DNA of 64,000 nt from Rhizobiales bacterium PAR1 (GCA_002256205.1 NKIW01000009.1:105540-169539); one strand, 5' to 3'. Counted from the first letter of the stretch, positions 41,181-50,260 are shown. Program-made: numbers and translations. The notes: generated by a model not told the origin, from the letters alone.

Positions 41181-42035
41181 CTACTGGTTGAAATTCTGCA
41201 TGCGGCGCCATTTCAGCACCCAATGCTCAAGGTGGACGATGGCCCAGTCCGACAGGAACCCGAAGAGGCCGATCGAGACCATATCGGCGATGACGATATC
41301 CATCCGCCCAACGTAATAGGCATCCCAGAGCACATAGCCGAGGCCGGATTTCACCGCGACCATTTCCGAGACGATCACCGCCGTCCAGCCGATGCCAAGG
41401 CCGATGCGAAGGCCGGTGAAGATCGAAGGCAGCGCCGCCGGCAGCACCACACGGCGCAAGATGTCCCATTGGTTCGCGCCCATCATCAAGGCGGCGCGGA
41501 TCCAGTTTTTGTCGACATCCCTTGCACCCTGCGTTGTGTTGATAACGATGGGATAGAAGGCGCCGATGGTGATGAGGAACACCGCGCCGAAGTCGGAAAT
41601 TCCGAAAATTGCGATGGAAATCGGCAACCACGCCGTGATCGGCACGGGCCGGAGCCACTGGATCGTCGGATCGACCATCGAGGCCGCAAGCCGCGACCAG
41701 CCGATCAGGATGCCAAGCGGCACGCCAACCAGCACGGCAAGGCCAAAGCCCTTGGCAACGCGCATCGCAGAAAAGGCAATCGCTTCCATCCAGTTGCCGA
41801 CATAAGGCGAAAGCGTCATCGGCCCGGGCTTGTCGAAGGCCCAGACGAGCCACGCCTTCCAGACGCGGTCCGGTGTCGGCAAGGCGCCGCCTGCCACCGC
41901 GCCATTGGTGCCGGAAGCCTGCCAGAGAAAGAGCGCCGCCAGCGGCAAAATGAGCGCTAGCAAGCCCTTGCCAACGCGCGAGCGCAGGAAGCCCTGAAGC
42001 GATGGGTTTGCCCCTGATATGCCCGCTGCCGCCAT
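41181..42035 (-). CDS. NitT/TauT-type ABC transporter permease (second system)
   Basis: This 284-residue permease has six or seven helices, starting with ALILPLAALFLWQ. IQWLRPVPITAWLPISIAIF and the contact loop RAALMMGANQWDILRRVVLP are hallmarks of TauC/SsuC permeases. The start at 42035 (MAAAGIS) follows GGAGG with good spacing. An in-frame ATG at 42086 has no such site. A 206-bp gap with hairpins separates it from the binding-protein gene upstream. Confidence 0.93.
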   Translation of the reverse strand: MAAAGISGANPSLQGFLRSRVGKGLLALILPLAALFLWQASGTNGAVAGGALPTPDRVWKAWLVWAFDKPGPMTLSPYVGNWMEAIAFSAMRVAKGFGLAVLVGVPLGILIGWSRLAASMVDPTIQWLRPVPITAWLPISIAIFGISDFGAVFLITIGAFYPIVINTTQGARDVDKNWIRAALMMGANQWDILRRVVLPAALPSIFTGLRIGLGIGWTAVIVSEMVAVKSGLGYVLWDAYYVGRMDIVIADMVSIGLFGFLSDWAIVHLEHWVLKWRRMQNFNQ

Positions 42036-42241
42036 GTGCCCCTCCGTCAGAGGGACGCCGCCGAGGTTCGGCGACGCCCTTTTCAACTTGTTTTATTCAT
42101 GGCTCTCACGGATGACCCTTCCTTTGGAACGGTCAGGTTCGGGCCAAGTCCCTCGCATAAGCTCGGCGTCGCATTCGCTCCTAAAGCGGCCCCTTGTCTT
42201 GACCTATCGGTCAACCCTGATGGCCGCTGGCTTATCGAGCG
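42036..42241. promoter_or_regulatory. Inter-cistronic region with a RutR-like palindrome
   Basis: There is no gene in this 206-bp gap inside the importer operon. It holds TTGACC-tatc-GGTCAA (42199-42214), a perfect 6-bp palindrome whose outer bases match the RutR consensus TTGACCAnnTGGTCAA, and a GC-rich stem near 42053-42083 (GCCG...CGGC). It may separate expression of the binding protein from the permease or hold a second promoter. Confidence 0.45.
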
Positions 42242-43237
42242 TTACTTCTTCATCGCGATGGTAAGGAATGAACCATCCCAGTACTTCTCGATTTCGCCCG
42301 AGACGTCTTTGGGAATGACATTGAGTTCCGCGAAGGCCTTCGCCTGCCGCTTCACCTGATCCGGCGTGATGACCGGGCCGAGCTTGATGACTTCCGCAAT
42401 TTTCAGCGAAACCTCGGGGTCAAGGCCGGTCAGCGTCGCAACAGCCTTGCCGAACGCTGCGGTGGAGCCTTCAAGTTCCTTCATCTTGGCGACATAGGCG
42501 GTCACGAAGCGCTCGACTGCCGCACGCTTGTTGGTGGCCGCCTCCTTGTTGGCCGCGAGCATGCCGAGTTCAGCACCGACGGATTTCGAGATCGAGTAAT
42601 CGAGGTTCTTGGCGAAGGTACCGTAGCCTTTCATCACGGGAATGGATTCAAACGGCTCCCAGGTCACGATGGCGTCAACCTCGCCCTTTTCAAGCGCCTG
42701 ATTGAAGTTCGCACCGCCGCCCTGAATGTTCACTGCATTGAACGAGGAATAGGGAATGCCCTTCTCGATCAGCGTCGCGGCGAACTGGAACCACACCGCC
42801 GACCCCGGCGCGATGGCGATCTTCTTGCCCTTGATATCGTCCCAGCTGTCAAACTTCTTGCCCTTGCCGGCGATGACATACTTCGGCGACGAACCCACAC
42901 CCATAATGCCGACCATGCTGGTCGAGCCATTGGCGAGAGAGATCGCAAGATCCGCCGGGCCGACAGAGGCGACTTCGAGCGAACCAGCGAGGAGCGCTGT
43001 GCGGGCATCGGCGTAACGCGCGAATTCGACGAGCTTGATCTCGACGCCCTGAGCCTTGAGCGTATCCGCAATCAGGATCATCGGCGCGAGATGACCGACC
43101 TTCTGATAGCCGACCGTGAGCGTCACGGGCGGGTTGAGCGGCGCGGTCTGGGCAAAAGCCGTTCCCGTCAGGGGGGCAAGTGCCAATGGGGCCAGTACGG
43201 TGGCGGCGATGGAGCCGATAAAGTGACGACGCTTCAT
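42242..43237 (-). CDS. NitT/TauT-type ABC transporter substrate-binding protein (second system)
   Basis: This 331-residue periplasmic binding protein (SsuA-like) has a signal peptide MKRRHFIGSIAATVLAPLAL with a twin-arginine-like start and a cleavage region AFAQ. The mature part begins LTVGYQKVGHLAPMIL, with FARYADARTALLAGSLEVAS and later VTWEPFESIPVMKGYG. The group binds sulfonates, nitrate and other small organic compounds. The ATG at 43237 has AAAGGAGAGG five bases upstream. The longer reading to 43426 lies inside the hydratase gene and is rejected. Confidence 0.93.
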   Translation of the reverse strand: MKRRHFIGSIAATVLAPLALAPLTGTAFAQTAPLNPPVTLTVGYQKVGHLAPMILIADTLKAQGVEIKLVEFARYADARTALLAGSLEVASVGPADLAISLANGSTSMVGIMGVGSSPKYVIAGKGKKFDSWDDIKGKKIAIAPGSAVWFQFAATLIEKGIPYSSFNAVNIQGGGANFNQALEKGEVDAIVTWEPFESIPVMKGYGTFAKNLDYSISKSVGAELGMLAANKEAATNKRAAVERFVTAYVAKMKELEGSTAAFGKAVATLTGLDPEVSLKIAEVIKLGPVITPDQVKRQAKAFAELNVIPKDVSGEIEKYWDGSFLTIAMKK

Positions 43238-43313
43238 GTCCCTCTCCTTTATGCGCGGGCGGGCCTTTGCCAGCAAGCGCGATGCCGAAATTGCAGGTTC
43301 CGAAAATACAGGT

Positions 43314-44108
43314 TCAACGCCCCCGGAAGACGGGCGCACGCTTCTCCAGAAAGGCCTTTTGACCTTCCCGATAGTCGTTACTTTCAAAACACTGGGCCAC
43401 CAGCGCCTCTGCCGTCGCCGCATCACGTTCGGCTTCGGGGCGCATCAGCTCGGTCAGCGCACCCTTGACCGCCTGCATGGTCAGCGGGGCATTGGTCGCC
43501 ATGGTCTTGAGGTAATCGGCGGCCTTCTCGTCGAACACCGAACGTTCCCAGACCAGCGTTGCGATCGAGTAGCGCAGGGCTTCCCCGGCATCGAGAATGC
43601 GGGCCGAGAGTAGCAGATCCGCGACGCCAGCCATGCCGATACGGCGAACAAGGGCTTCAACCCCGCCATAGCCATAACCAAGACCGAGCCGCGCCGCCGG
43701 GATGCGGAAGCGCGAGTCGTGGCTCGCAAGCCGGAGGTCGCAGGACATCGCGAGCCCGAAGCCGCCGCCGAAACAGATGCCCCGGATAAGCGCGATGGTC
43801 GGCTTTTTTGCGCTCGACAGCGCCTGATTGGCGGCAGAAACCGCAACTTCATAGGCTGCGACATCGGCTTCCGTTGCCCGGACCTGTCCGAATTCGGAGA
43901 TATCCGCTCCGGCACAGAAGGCTTTTTCACCCTCGCCGGTCACGACAATCGCACGCACCTCAGGGTCTGCATCAGCGCGCGCCACCGCTTCCGGCAACGC
44001 CTTCCACATGCCCAGGGTCATCGCGTTCATCCGCGCGGCATGGGCGAAAGTGATGTGCGCGAGACCGTCCTTGGCGTCATAACGGATCGAAGGGGTGGAG
44101 GCAGACAT
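43314..44108 (-). CDS. Enoyl-CoA hydratase/isomerase family protein
   Basis: This 264-residue crotonase-fold protein has the oxyanion-hole segments FCAGADISEFG (about 64-74) and GICFGGGFGLAMSCDLRLAS (about 108-127). The second acid/base residue is replaced or shifted near RLGLGYGYGG, so either hydratase or another crotonase activity is possible. It lies three bases after a CoA-transferase gene, which probably makes its CoA-ester substrate. Confidence 0.92.
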   Translation of the reverse strand: MSASTPSIRYDAKDGLAHITFAHAARMNAMTLGMWKALPEAVARADADPEVRAIVVTGEGEKAFCAGADISEFGQVRATEADVAAYEVAVSAANQALSSAKKPTIALIRGICFGGGFGLAMSCDLRLASHDSRFRIPAARLGLGYGYGGVEALVRRIGMAGVADLLLSARILDAGEALRYSIATLVWERSVFDEKAADYLKTMATNAPLTMQAVKGALTELMRPEAERDAATAEALVAQCFESNDYREGQKAFLEKRAPVFRGR

Positions 44109-44111
44109 GAT

Positions 44112-45296
44112 CTAGATAACCCCGCAGGATTTGAGACGTTCGATTTGCTCAGGCGTGAAGCCCGCAGCTGCGAGCACTTCGACAGTATGTCCGCCCTTGT
44201 CAGGAATAGTCGAGACAATCGCCGCCGGCGTGCGCGAAAGAACAACCGGCTGCCCCACGAGTTCGAATTCACCGCGCTCGGGATGCGTGACCTTCTCCGC
44301 GATGCCGAGATGCTTCACCTGCGGATCAGCGAAGACCTCATCCATGTGGTAAATCGGCCCGACGGGGACGTGATGCGCCTCGAAGACCTCGAGCCAATGC
44401 GCTGTCGTCTGCGACTTGAGGATAGGCGCCAGCGTTGCAGCGAGTTTCGGGCGGTTCGCGAAGCGATTGTCCTGCTTGGCAAAATCGGGATGTTTGGCCA
44501 GATCGGGATGCCCCAAAGCCTTGCAGAAATTCACCCACTGGCCTTCCCCGCCGACGCCGATGTTGATGAAGCCATCGGCGGTTTCGAGAACGCCCATCGG
44601 CGTCGAATAGGGGTGATCGTTGCCCGCTTGCGGCGGCACGACCTTATCGACGAGGTAACGCGCAGCTTGAAAATCGCAGAGCGCGATCTGAGCCTGCAAC
44701 AGCGAGGTCTGCACCCATTGACCCTCGCCGGACTTCTCGCGCTCGGCCAGAGCGACTAGAATGCCAATCGCGGCATAAAGCCCGGCGGTGGTGTCGGCCA
44801 CGGCGGCGCCGGCGCGCATCGGCCCCTGCCCCGGCTGGCCGGTGATCCACATCAGCCCGCCCATGCCTTGCGCGATCTGGTCGAAGCCCGCACGGGTACG
44901 GTAGGGTCCATCCTGCCCGAAGCCGGAAACCGAGGCGAGGATGATGCGCGGGTTGATCGCCCGCAGCGTCGCATAATCAATGCCGAGGCGGTCCTTCACA
45001 TCGGGGCGGTAATTTTCGAGCACGACATCGGCGGTCTCGACCAGCTTGAGGAAAACCGCGCGCCCTTCGGGTTCCTTGAGGTTCAGCGTCATCGAGCGCT
45101 TGTTGCGATGGAGGTTCTGCATGTCATACCCAAGGCGCGGGCCGGACATACCCTCGTTCGGGTCGACACCATCAGGCGGTTCAATCTTGATGACATCGGC
45201 GCCGAAATCCGCGAGCACGCGGCAGGCGGTCGGCCCGGCGCGGACGCGGGTAAGATCGAGCACCTTGAGGTGATCCAGCGCGACCGGAGCAATCAT
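44112..45296 (-). CDS. CaiB/BaiF (class III) CoA-transferase
   Basis: This 394-residue transferase moves CoA between carboxylic acids. The N-terminus LKVLDLTRVRAGPTACRVLADFGADVIK (core VLADFGADVIKIE) and NLHRNKRSMTLNLKEPEG are typical. The catalytic aspartate of the family is expected in the region FDQIAQGMGGLM (about 140). The start overlaps the amidase stop by 4 bases. In the operon it would activate the acid released by the amidase for the following hydratase steps. Confidence 0.93.
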   Translation of the reverse strand: MIAPVALDHLKVLDLTRVRAGPTACRVLADFGADVIKIEPPDGVDPNEGMSGPRLGYDMQNLHRNKRSMTLNLKEPEGRAVFLKLVETADVVLENYRPDVKDRLGIDYATLRAINPRIILASVSGFGQDGPYRTRAGFDQIAQGMGGLMWITGQPGQGPMRAGAAVADTTAGLYAAIGILVALAEREKSGEGQWVQTSLLQAQIALCDFQAARYLVDKVVPPQAGNDHPYSTPMGVLETADGFINIGVGGEGQWVNFCKALGHPDLAKHPDFAKQDNRFANRPKLAATLAPILKSQTTAHWLEVFEAHHVPVGPIYHMDEVFADPQVKHLGIAEKVTHPERGEFELVGQPVVLSRTPAAIVSTIPDKGGHTVEVLAAAGFTPEQIERLKSCGVI

Positions 45297-46528
45297 GACA
45301 TGGCTCGCCTGATAAGGGGACGCAGGGTCGGCAAATCCAACGCACGTTCGATGGTCGCGGCGGCGCGGATGAGGTCAGCATCGCGTCCGGGCCGGGCAAC
45401 CAACTGAAGGCCGATGGGCATCTCGTGGCTGTCTTTGCCCGTCGCCAGCGTCACGACCGGCAGGCCGAGACCATTGGCAAACCGGGTGAAGGCTGAGAGC
45501 GCATAGAGCGCGCGGGCGGAAAATTCCGGGCTTCCCGGATCGCAGAGCGCGACCCGCGGAGTCTCGCAGGGCATCACCGGCAGCAGCAGGATATCGTCTG
45601 GGCCGAAGACGGCATCTAGTGTCTCGCCGGAGAGAGCTGTCAGCGCCGCGCGTGCGGCGGCAAGGTCGGACTCGCTCACTTCGGCACCCTTGCCGAGCCG
45701 CTTCGCCATGACAGGATCAAGGCTCCCGGAGGCAATACGCGCAGCATGGGCCCGATACGCCTCGCCCTGCATCAAGGTCATGACCGGAGGATCGCAGTCG
45801 CGGATCAGCGGTAGCGCCTCAGTATCATGGCAGGTGAAACCGGTGTGACGAGCCGCCTTCAGCACGCTTTCGAGCGCTTCAGCGGCGTGCGGCGCTTCGG
45901 CGGCGACATCGAGGGCAAAAGCAATGCTCCTGAACCGCATCTCCCTCGCACCCGAGGGTATCAGAACCGGGATCAGCGGCACAAAATCCGCAGCTTCAGG
46001 CGCCAGAAACCCGACCACATCGAGGCTCGGTGCGAGCGGCATGACGCCCTCGACCGGGATCAGACCGAAACTCGGCTTCCATGCCGAAATCCCGCAGCAA
46101 TGGGCGGGAATGCGGACAGACCCGCCTGTATCAGTGCCAATAGCGAAATCCACAGCCCCTGCCGCTACCGCGACCGCTGAACCGGAAGAAGAACCGCCGC
46201 AGACATAAGCTGAATTGAGCGGGTTCACGGGGCGACCGAGCGCGGCGTTAGTGCCGGAGGGCTCATAGGCGAGCGCGGTCATCTGCGTCATGCCGAGGAG
46301 GTGTGCGCCCGCTGCTTGCAACATCCGGATGATCGCGGCGTCCGAAGCGGGTGCCGGCAGATCCGCGTCAGACGGGAGACCGCATCCCGGCGCACGGCCC
46401 GCGAGATCGAGGCAATCCTTGGCTGCGAAGGTCAGACCTTCGAGCGGCCCCTCACCTTCCGAAAACGAGTCAAAGCGCTCGACGAAAGCGTTGAAAGCAT
46501 TGGACTCGTTTGGCGTCGGTTTCTTCAT
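45293..46528 (-). CDS. Amidase signature-family hydrolase
   Basis: This 411-residue amidase has the catalytic lysine in FAAKDCLDLAG (about 37), the serine cluster GGSSSGSAVAVAAG (about 110-123) and AIGTDTGGSVRIPA, which holds the nucleophile serine. Such enzymes cleave amides to acid plus ammonia or amine. It is the first gene of an operon that continues with a CoA-transferase, a crotonase, an importer and a MaoC hydratase. It is somewhat shorter than many family members (450-500), but all catalytic parts are present. Confidence 0.92.
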   Translation of the reverse strand: MKKPTPNESNAFNAFVERFDSFSEGEGPLEGLTFAAKDCLDLAGRAPGCGLPSDADLPAPASDAAIIRMLQAAGAHLLGMTQMTALAYEPSGTNAALGRPVNPLNSAYVCGGSSSGSAVAVAAGAVDFAIGTDTGGSVRIPAHCCGISAWKPSFGLIPVEGVMPLAPSLDVVGFLAPEAADFVPLIPVLIPSGAREMRFRSIAFALDVAAEAPHAAEALESVLKAARHTGFTCHDTEALPLIRDCDPPVMTLMQGEAYRAHAARIASGSLDPVMAKRLGKGAEVSESDLAAARAALTALSGETLDAVFGPDDILLLPVMPCETPRVALCDPGSPEFSARALYALSAFTRFANGLGLPVVTLATGKDSHEMPIGLQLVARPGRDADLIRAAATIERALDLPTLRPLIRRAMS

Positions 46529-46563
46529 CGACGATCAGTCTATGCGCATTTACCGCCTTTGAG

Positions 46564-46606
46564 GAATTGAAATTCTCCGCAATCTGATTACGAAAAATTC
46601 GAAATC
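46564..46606. promoter_or_regulatory. Two palindromes upstream of the amidase operon
   Basis: In the 77-bp gap between the LysR gene and the amidase gene are GAATT-ga-AATTC (46564-46575) and GATTACG-N7-CGAAATC (46586-46606, one mismatch). Both are AT-rich and dyad-symmetric, as expected for LysR-type binding sites. The neighbouring LysR protein is the likely binder. Confidence 0.45.
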
Positions 46607-47508
46607 TAAGAAGATGCCTCATCAGGCTTGCGCAGCGTCGAAATCAGCAGGCGCGTCGCGATGGATTGCTCGCTATCCGTCGCCACCACGAGGTCGAGAT
46701 CGCGCACCGCCCAAGGCTCGTCCAGCGTCACCAGCGCGATGCCCAAAGCCTCGGCCAGCGGACGCAAGGCTGCCTCGGGCAAAATGCCGATGCCCAATTC
46801 ATGACCAACCATCTGGCACATGACTTCGAAACTCCGGACCTGCACGCGAAGCTTGAGAATGCCGCCCAACGCCCGCGCCTTTTCATCCACGAGCCGATGC
46901 ACCGCCGTGCCGACTTCGAGCGCGACGAAATCCTCATCCAGCAGTTCGGCCAACGTCACCGAGGCGCGCATCGCCAGCCGGTGCGCCTTATGGACGGCCA
47001 CCGCGAGCCGATCCTTGGCATAGGGATAGCGCGTCAGGCCAGAGACCGGCGCGCCGCGCACAATGACGCCGACATCGGCGATCTTGCGGTCCAGCGCCTC
47101 AAGCGTATCGCCAGTCGGGCGTTCCTCAAGGTCAATCCGGATATCCGGATGCTCACGGGCGAAGGCGGCCAAATCCGCCGCGAGGCTCTGCACCAGCGCC
47201 GAGCTTGAGGCAAAAACCCTGACACGCCCCCGAACGCCGGCGCTGTGATCCGCGATATTGGCCGTGAGTTGATCCCCCAGATGCAGCACCATCTGGGCAT
47301 AACGCAGCATGGTGAAGCCCGCCGGGGTCGGCTCGAAGCCATGCGGCAGGCGCTTGACCAGCGGGGCGCCGACCTCCTCTTCGATCAGGCGCAGGCGACG
47401 GCTCGCGGCGGAAAGCGCGAGGTTCATGCTGTCCGCCGCGCGCGACAGGTTCCGCATCTCACAGATCGCCACGAAAAGGCGCAGGGACGTCAAATCATGG
47501 CGCAGCAT
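46606..47508 (-). CDS. LysR family transcriptional regulator
   Basis: This 300-residue activator-type regulator has residues 1-60 as the winged helix (LTSLRLFVAICEMRNLSRAA, then LALSAASRRLRLIEEEVG). The effector-binding domain starts near 90 (VRGRVRVFASSSALVQSLAAD). It lies upstream of, and in the same direction as, the amidase operon, with two palindromes in the gap. It probably responds to the imported amide or its acid. A stable hairpin lies in its leader. Confidence 0.93.
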   Translation of the reverse strand: MLRHDLTSLRLFVAICEMRNLSRAADSMNLALSAASRRLRLIEEEVGAPLVKRLPHGFEPTPAGFTMLRYAQMVLHLGDQLTANIADHSAGVRGRVRVFASSSALVQSLAADLAAFAREHPDIRIDLEERPTGDTLEALDRKIADVGVIVRGAPVSGLTRYPYAKDRLAVAVHKAHRLAMRASVTLAELLDEDFVALEVGTAVHRLVDEKARALGGILKLRVQVRSFEVMCQMVGHELGIGILPEAALRPLAEALGIALVTLDEPWAVRDLDLVVATDSEQSIATRLLISTLRKPDEASS

Positions 47509-47524
47509 GGGGCGAGCTTCTCAA

Positions 47525-47559
47525 GTGCCTCTCCTGGGAGCGGAGGAGACCGGAGGCAC
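47525..47559. repeat. Two-part stem-loop in the LysR leader
   Basis: GTGCCT-CTCCT and AGGAG-ACCGG-AGGCAC pair as two stacked stems with a 5-base bulge. It sits between the deacetylase-like gene and the LysR gene. There is no T-run, so it may only shape the messenger RNA. Confidence 0.4.
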
Positions 47560-47582
47560 GCGGCGAAGTCAACGCCTTGTGT

Positions 47583-48413
47583 TCACCGATGCGGCACAGC
47601 GAAACCGGGCAGGCTCTGCGCGCGATGGTACTCCGCAAGGGCTGCGCCAGTGGCAATCCATGTTGCCTCGTCGGCGCGGATCCGGGACAACAGTGCGTCG
47701 AGCACGCGGAGTTGCGCCGGGCGCCCGGCTATCCAGTCATGCAGGGTTAGCACGAACAATCCGCCGTCTGCGGCGGTAGCCTCATAATCGAAAATCCATT
47801 CGGCGAGCACCTGATCCGGTCCGGTCGGCGGCCAGCGATCCGCGAGGCCCGTCAGCTTGAAGCGCGCGGTATCCTCGCGCGCCCAGGAGATCGGGATTTC
47901 GGTGATCTTCCCGAGCGTATAGGGCCAGTCCAGCCCTGCGAGCGAGCTGTCATAGAGCCCGAAACGCGCGATTTCGGCGAGCATATGCGCCGTCATTTCC
48001 CAGCCGGGCGCGCGAAAGCCGCGCGGTGTTTTGCCGGTCTGCGCCTCGAAAATCCGGATCGAACGTTCAAGCGCGGCGGTAAATTCCGCGTCCGAAACCT
48101 CGCGCACGGTTTCATGGGCATAGCCATGCAGGCCGACCTCATGACCTGCCGAGATCAGCGCAGGAAGAAGCGTGGGCGCACGTTCGGCGACCAGCGCGGG
48201 CACGAAAAAGGTCGCGGCTGTCTGGTGCCGCGCGAGCACGTCCTGCAAGGCCTTCAGCCCGTGGCGCAGGCCATGCTGGCGCTGTTCGAGTTCAGCGATG
48301 AAGCGCATCTCCGGCTCAGCGCGTGTCCGCCAGAGCAGCGGCGTGTCGGCATCGACATCGATGGAGATCATCACGGCGGCGCGTTTGCCGACCGGCCAAG
48401 GATAGGCGCTCAT
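47583..48413 (-). CDS. Polysaccharide deacetylase-fold hydrolase (second copy type)
   Basis: This 276-residue NodB-homology protein has no signal peptide. Motifs are VMISIDVDADTP (metal aspartates), HEVGLHGYAHETVRE (metal histidines), GFRAPGWEMT and a C-terminal LFVLTLHDW. The cytoplasmic location and its place as the last gene of a hydantoin/ureide-type operon suggest a C-N hydrolase acting on a small amide instead of a polysaccharide. It overlaps the ATPase gene by 4 bases. A true N-deacetylase cannot be excluded. Confidence 0.83.
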   Translation of the reverse strand: MSAYPWPVGKRAAVMISIDVDADTPLLWRTRAEPEMRFIAELEQRQHGLRHGLKALQDVLARHQTAATFFVPALVAERAPTLLPALISAGHEVGLHGYAHETVREVSDAEFTAALERSIRIFEAQTGKTPRGFRAPGWEMTAHMLAEIARFGLYDSSLAGLDWPYTLGKITEIPISWAREDTARFKLTGLADRWPPTGPDQVLAEWIFDYEATAADGGLFVLTLHDWIAGRPAQLRVLDALLSRIRADEATWIATGAALAEYHRAQSLPGFAVPHR

Positions 48414-50260
48414 GCCGGATGCCCTCCGCTAACACCATCGACGCGCGGCACGGCAGCGACGAGCTTGCGTGTATACGCGTGCTTCGGGCGTTCGATAATC
48501 TCGTCCACCGGGCCGATTTCGACCATCTCGCCATGGCGCATCACGGCGATGCGATCGCAGAGGTGGGCGACGACCGAAATGTCGTGCGAAATGAATAGAT
48601 AAGCGACACCGAGCCGATCCTTGAGGTCCGCCAGCAGGTTGATGATCGCTGCCTGTACCGAAACATCAAGCGCCGAAACCGGCTCATCGCAGACGATAAA
48701 ACGCGGCTCGGTCGCGAGTGCCAATGCAATGCCGACGCGCTGTTTCTCGCCGCCGCTCATTTGATGGGCGTAGCGGTCCTGATAATGCGCCGGGAGACGC
48801 ACGAGATCGAGCAGTGCTTTGACGCGCGCCGGAACCTCTGCGGCGGGCGCGAGGCCGAACCGAACCAGTGGTCGGGCGAGGAGATCGCCAATGGTTTTTC
48901 GAGGGTTTAGCGAGGAATCCGGGTTCTGGAACACGATCTGTGCCGCGCGCCGCATCGGCTCCAAAGCGCTCTGCGGCAGGTGCGAGACATCCTCCCCGGC
49001 AATGCGGATGGTGCCCGACTCCAGCTCGATCAGGCGCAAAATCGTGCGCCCGAGCGTGGTTTTGCCCGAACCGGATTCGCCCACCAGCCCAAGTGCTTCG
49101 CCCGCCGCGATCTCCAGCGAAATGCCGTTCACAGGGGAAATGCAGATCGGTTTACGGGTGGGGCGCCAGCCTTCGAACGCCCAGGGTGCATGGCCGATGG
49201 TGAAGGTTTTTGTCAGGTTTTCCACCATGACGACGGGTTCAGCGGTGGTTCGCCGGACAGGTTCTGACACGCCAGCGCCGTCATCAAGATGAGGCCAAGG
49301 CACGCCCACCAAGGCGTCAGCGCGGCCACAGCGAACAGCCCGCGCGCCAGATTCCATCAAAGTCTGTGACGCTGCGCACTGCGGCTGGGCGAAGGGACAG
49401 CGGGACGCAAAGCGGCAGCCCTGCGGTGGTGTGCGCAAATCCGGCAGGCGGCCAGGGATCGAGGCGAGGCGCGTTTTCCGCTCGCCGATCCGCGGAATCG
49501 CCGCCAGCAACCCCTTCGAATAGGGGTGCGTGGGGTTGGACAGCAGCGCCACCGTCGGCCCGCGCTCGACGATCTCGCCAGCGTAAAGCACAGCGGCCTC
49601 ATCGGCGATGCGGCGCACCACGCCAAGGTTATGGCTGATGAACAGCATCGTCAGGTTTCGCCGCGCACGCAGCGTTTCGAGCAATTCGAGAATTTGCGCC
49701 TCAATGGTGACATCGAGGGCGGTCGTCGGCTCGTCGAGGATCAGCAACTCGGGTTCGGAAGCCAGAGCACCGGCGATCAGCGCGCGTTGGCGCATGCCAC
49801 CGGAGAGCTGGTGCGGATAGGCCTCTGCCACCACCTCAGGCTGGCGAATGCCGACCTCATCAAGGAGTTCAATCGCCCGCACCAAAGCCTGTTTTGGCGT
49901 GTAGCCACGCTTGTGAACAAGCCCCTCGCCCACCTGTTCACCGATTTTCAGCGAGGGGTTGAGCACCGAGAACGGGTCCTGAAACACAAGCCCCATGCGC
50001 GAGCCCCGGATCTCGCGTCGTGCCTCGGCCGAGAGCGCCATCAGGTCTTCGCCGTCGAACAGGATTTTGCCCGAGGCGATCCGCGCTTCGCCGGGCAGAA
50101 TGCCCATCGCCGCAAGCGCGACCGTGCTCTTGCCAGAGCCGGATTCGCCCACCAGCGCCAGCGTCGAGCCGCGCGCGATGCTGAACGATACCGAGGTTAG
50201 CGCCTCGATTTCGCCACCGGGCGTGCGATAGCGGATGGTGAGGTCTTCGACGCGGATCAC
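48410..50260 (-). CDS. Oligopeptide-type ABC transporter, two ATPases fused in one chain (DppD-DppF)
   Basis: This 616-residue protein carries two complete ABC ATPase units. The first (about 1-320) has GESGSGKST, LSGGMRQRALIAGAL and LLILDEPTTALDV, plus the cysteine-containing C-terminal element CRFASRCPFAQPQCA of oligopeptide ATPases. The second (about 335-616) has GESGSGKTT, MSGGEKQRVGIALAL and VCDEPVSALDV. Fused DppD-DppF chains of this sort are common in Hyphomicrobiales. It energises the DppBC permease and overlaps dppC by 4 bases. Confidence 0.94.
   Translation of the reverse strand: MIRVEDLTIRYRTPGGEIEALTSVSFSIARGSTLALVGESGSGKSTVALAAMGILPGEARIASGKILFDGEDLMALSAEARREIRGSRMGLVFQDPFSVLNPSLKIGEQVGEGLVHKRGYTPKQALVRAIELLDEVGIRQPEVVAEAYPHQLSGGMRQRALIAGALASEPELLILDEPTTALDVTIEAQILELLETLRARRNLTMLFISHNLGVVRRIADEAAVLYAGEIVERGPTVALLSNPTHPYSKGLLAAIPRIGERKTRLASIPGRLPDLRTPPQGCRFASRCPFAQPQCAASQTLMESGARAVRCGRADALVGVPWPHLDDGAGVSEPVRRTTAEPVVMVENLTKTFTIGHAPWAFEGWRPTRKPICISPVNGISLEIAAGEALGLVGESGSGKTTLGRTILRLIELESGTIRIAGEDVSHLPQSALEPMRRAAQIVFQNPDSSLNPRKTIGDLLARPLVRFGLAPAAEVPARVKALLDLVRLPAHYQDRYAHQMSGGEKQRVGIALALATEPRFIVCDEPVSALDVSVQAAIINLLADLKDRLGVAYLFISHDISVVAHLCDRIAVMRHGEMVEIGPVDEIIERPKHAYTRKLVAAVPRVDGVSGGHPA

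Noticed and set aside
39594..41960. Open frame of 788 codons opposite the deacetylase-ATPase-permease genes
   Set aside because: It spans three real genes and two intergenic gaps on the other strand, with charged low-complexity composition. It is chance openness at high GC.
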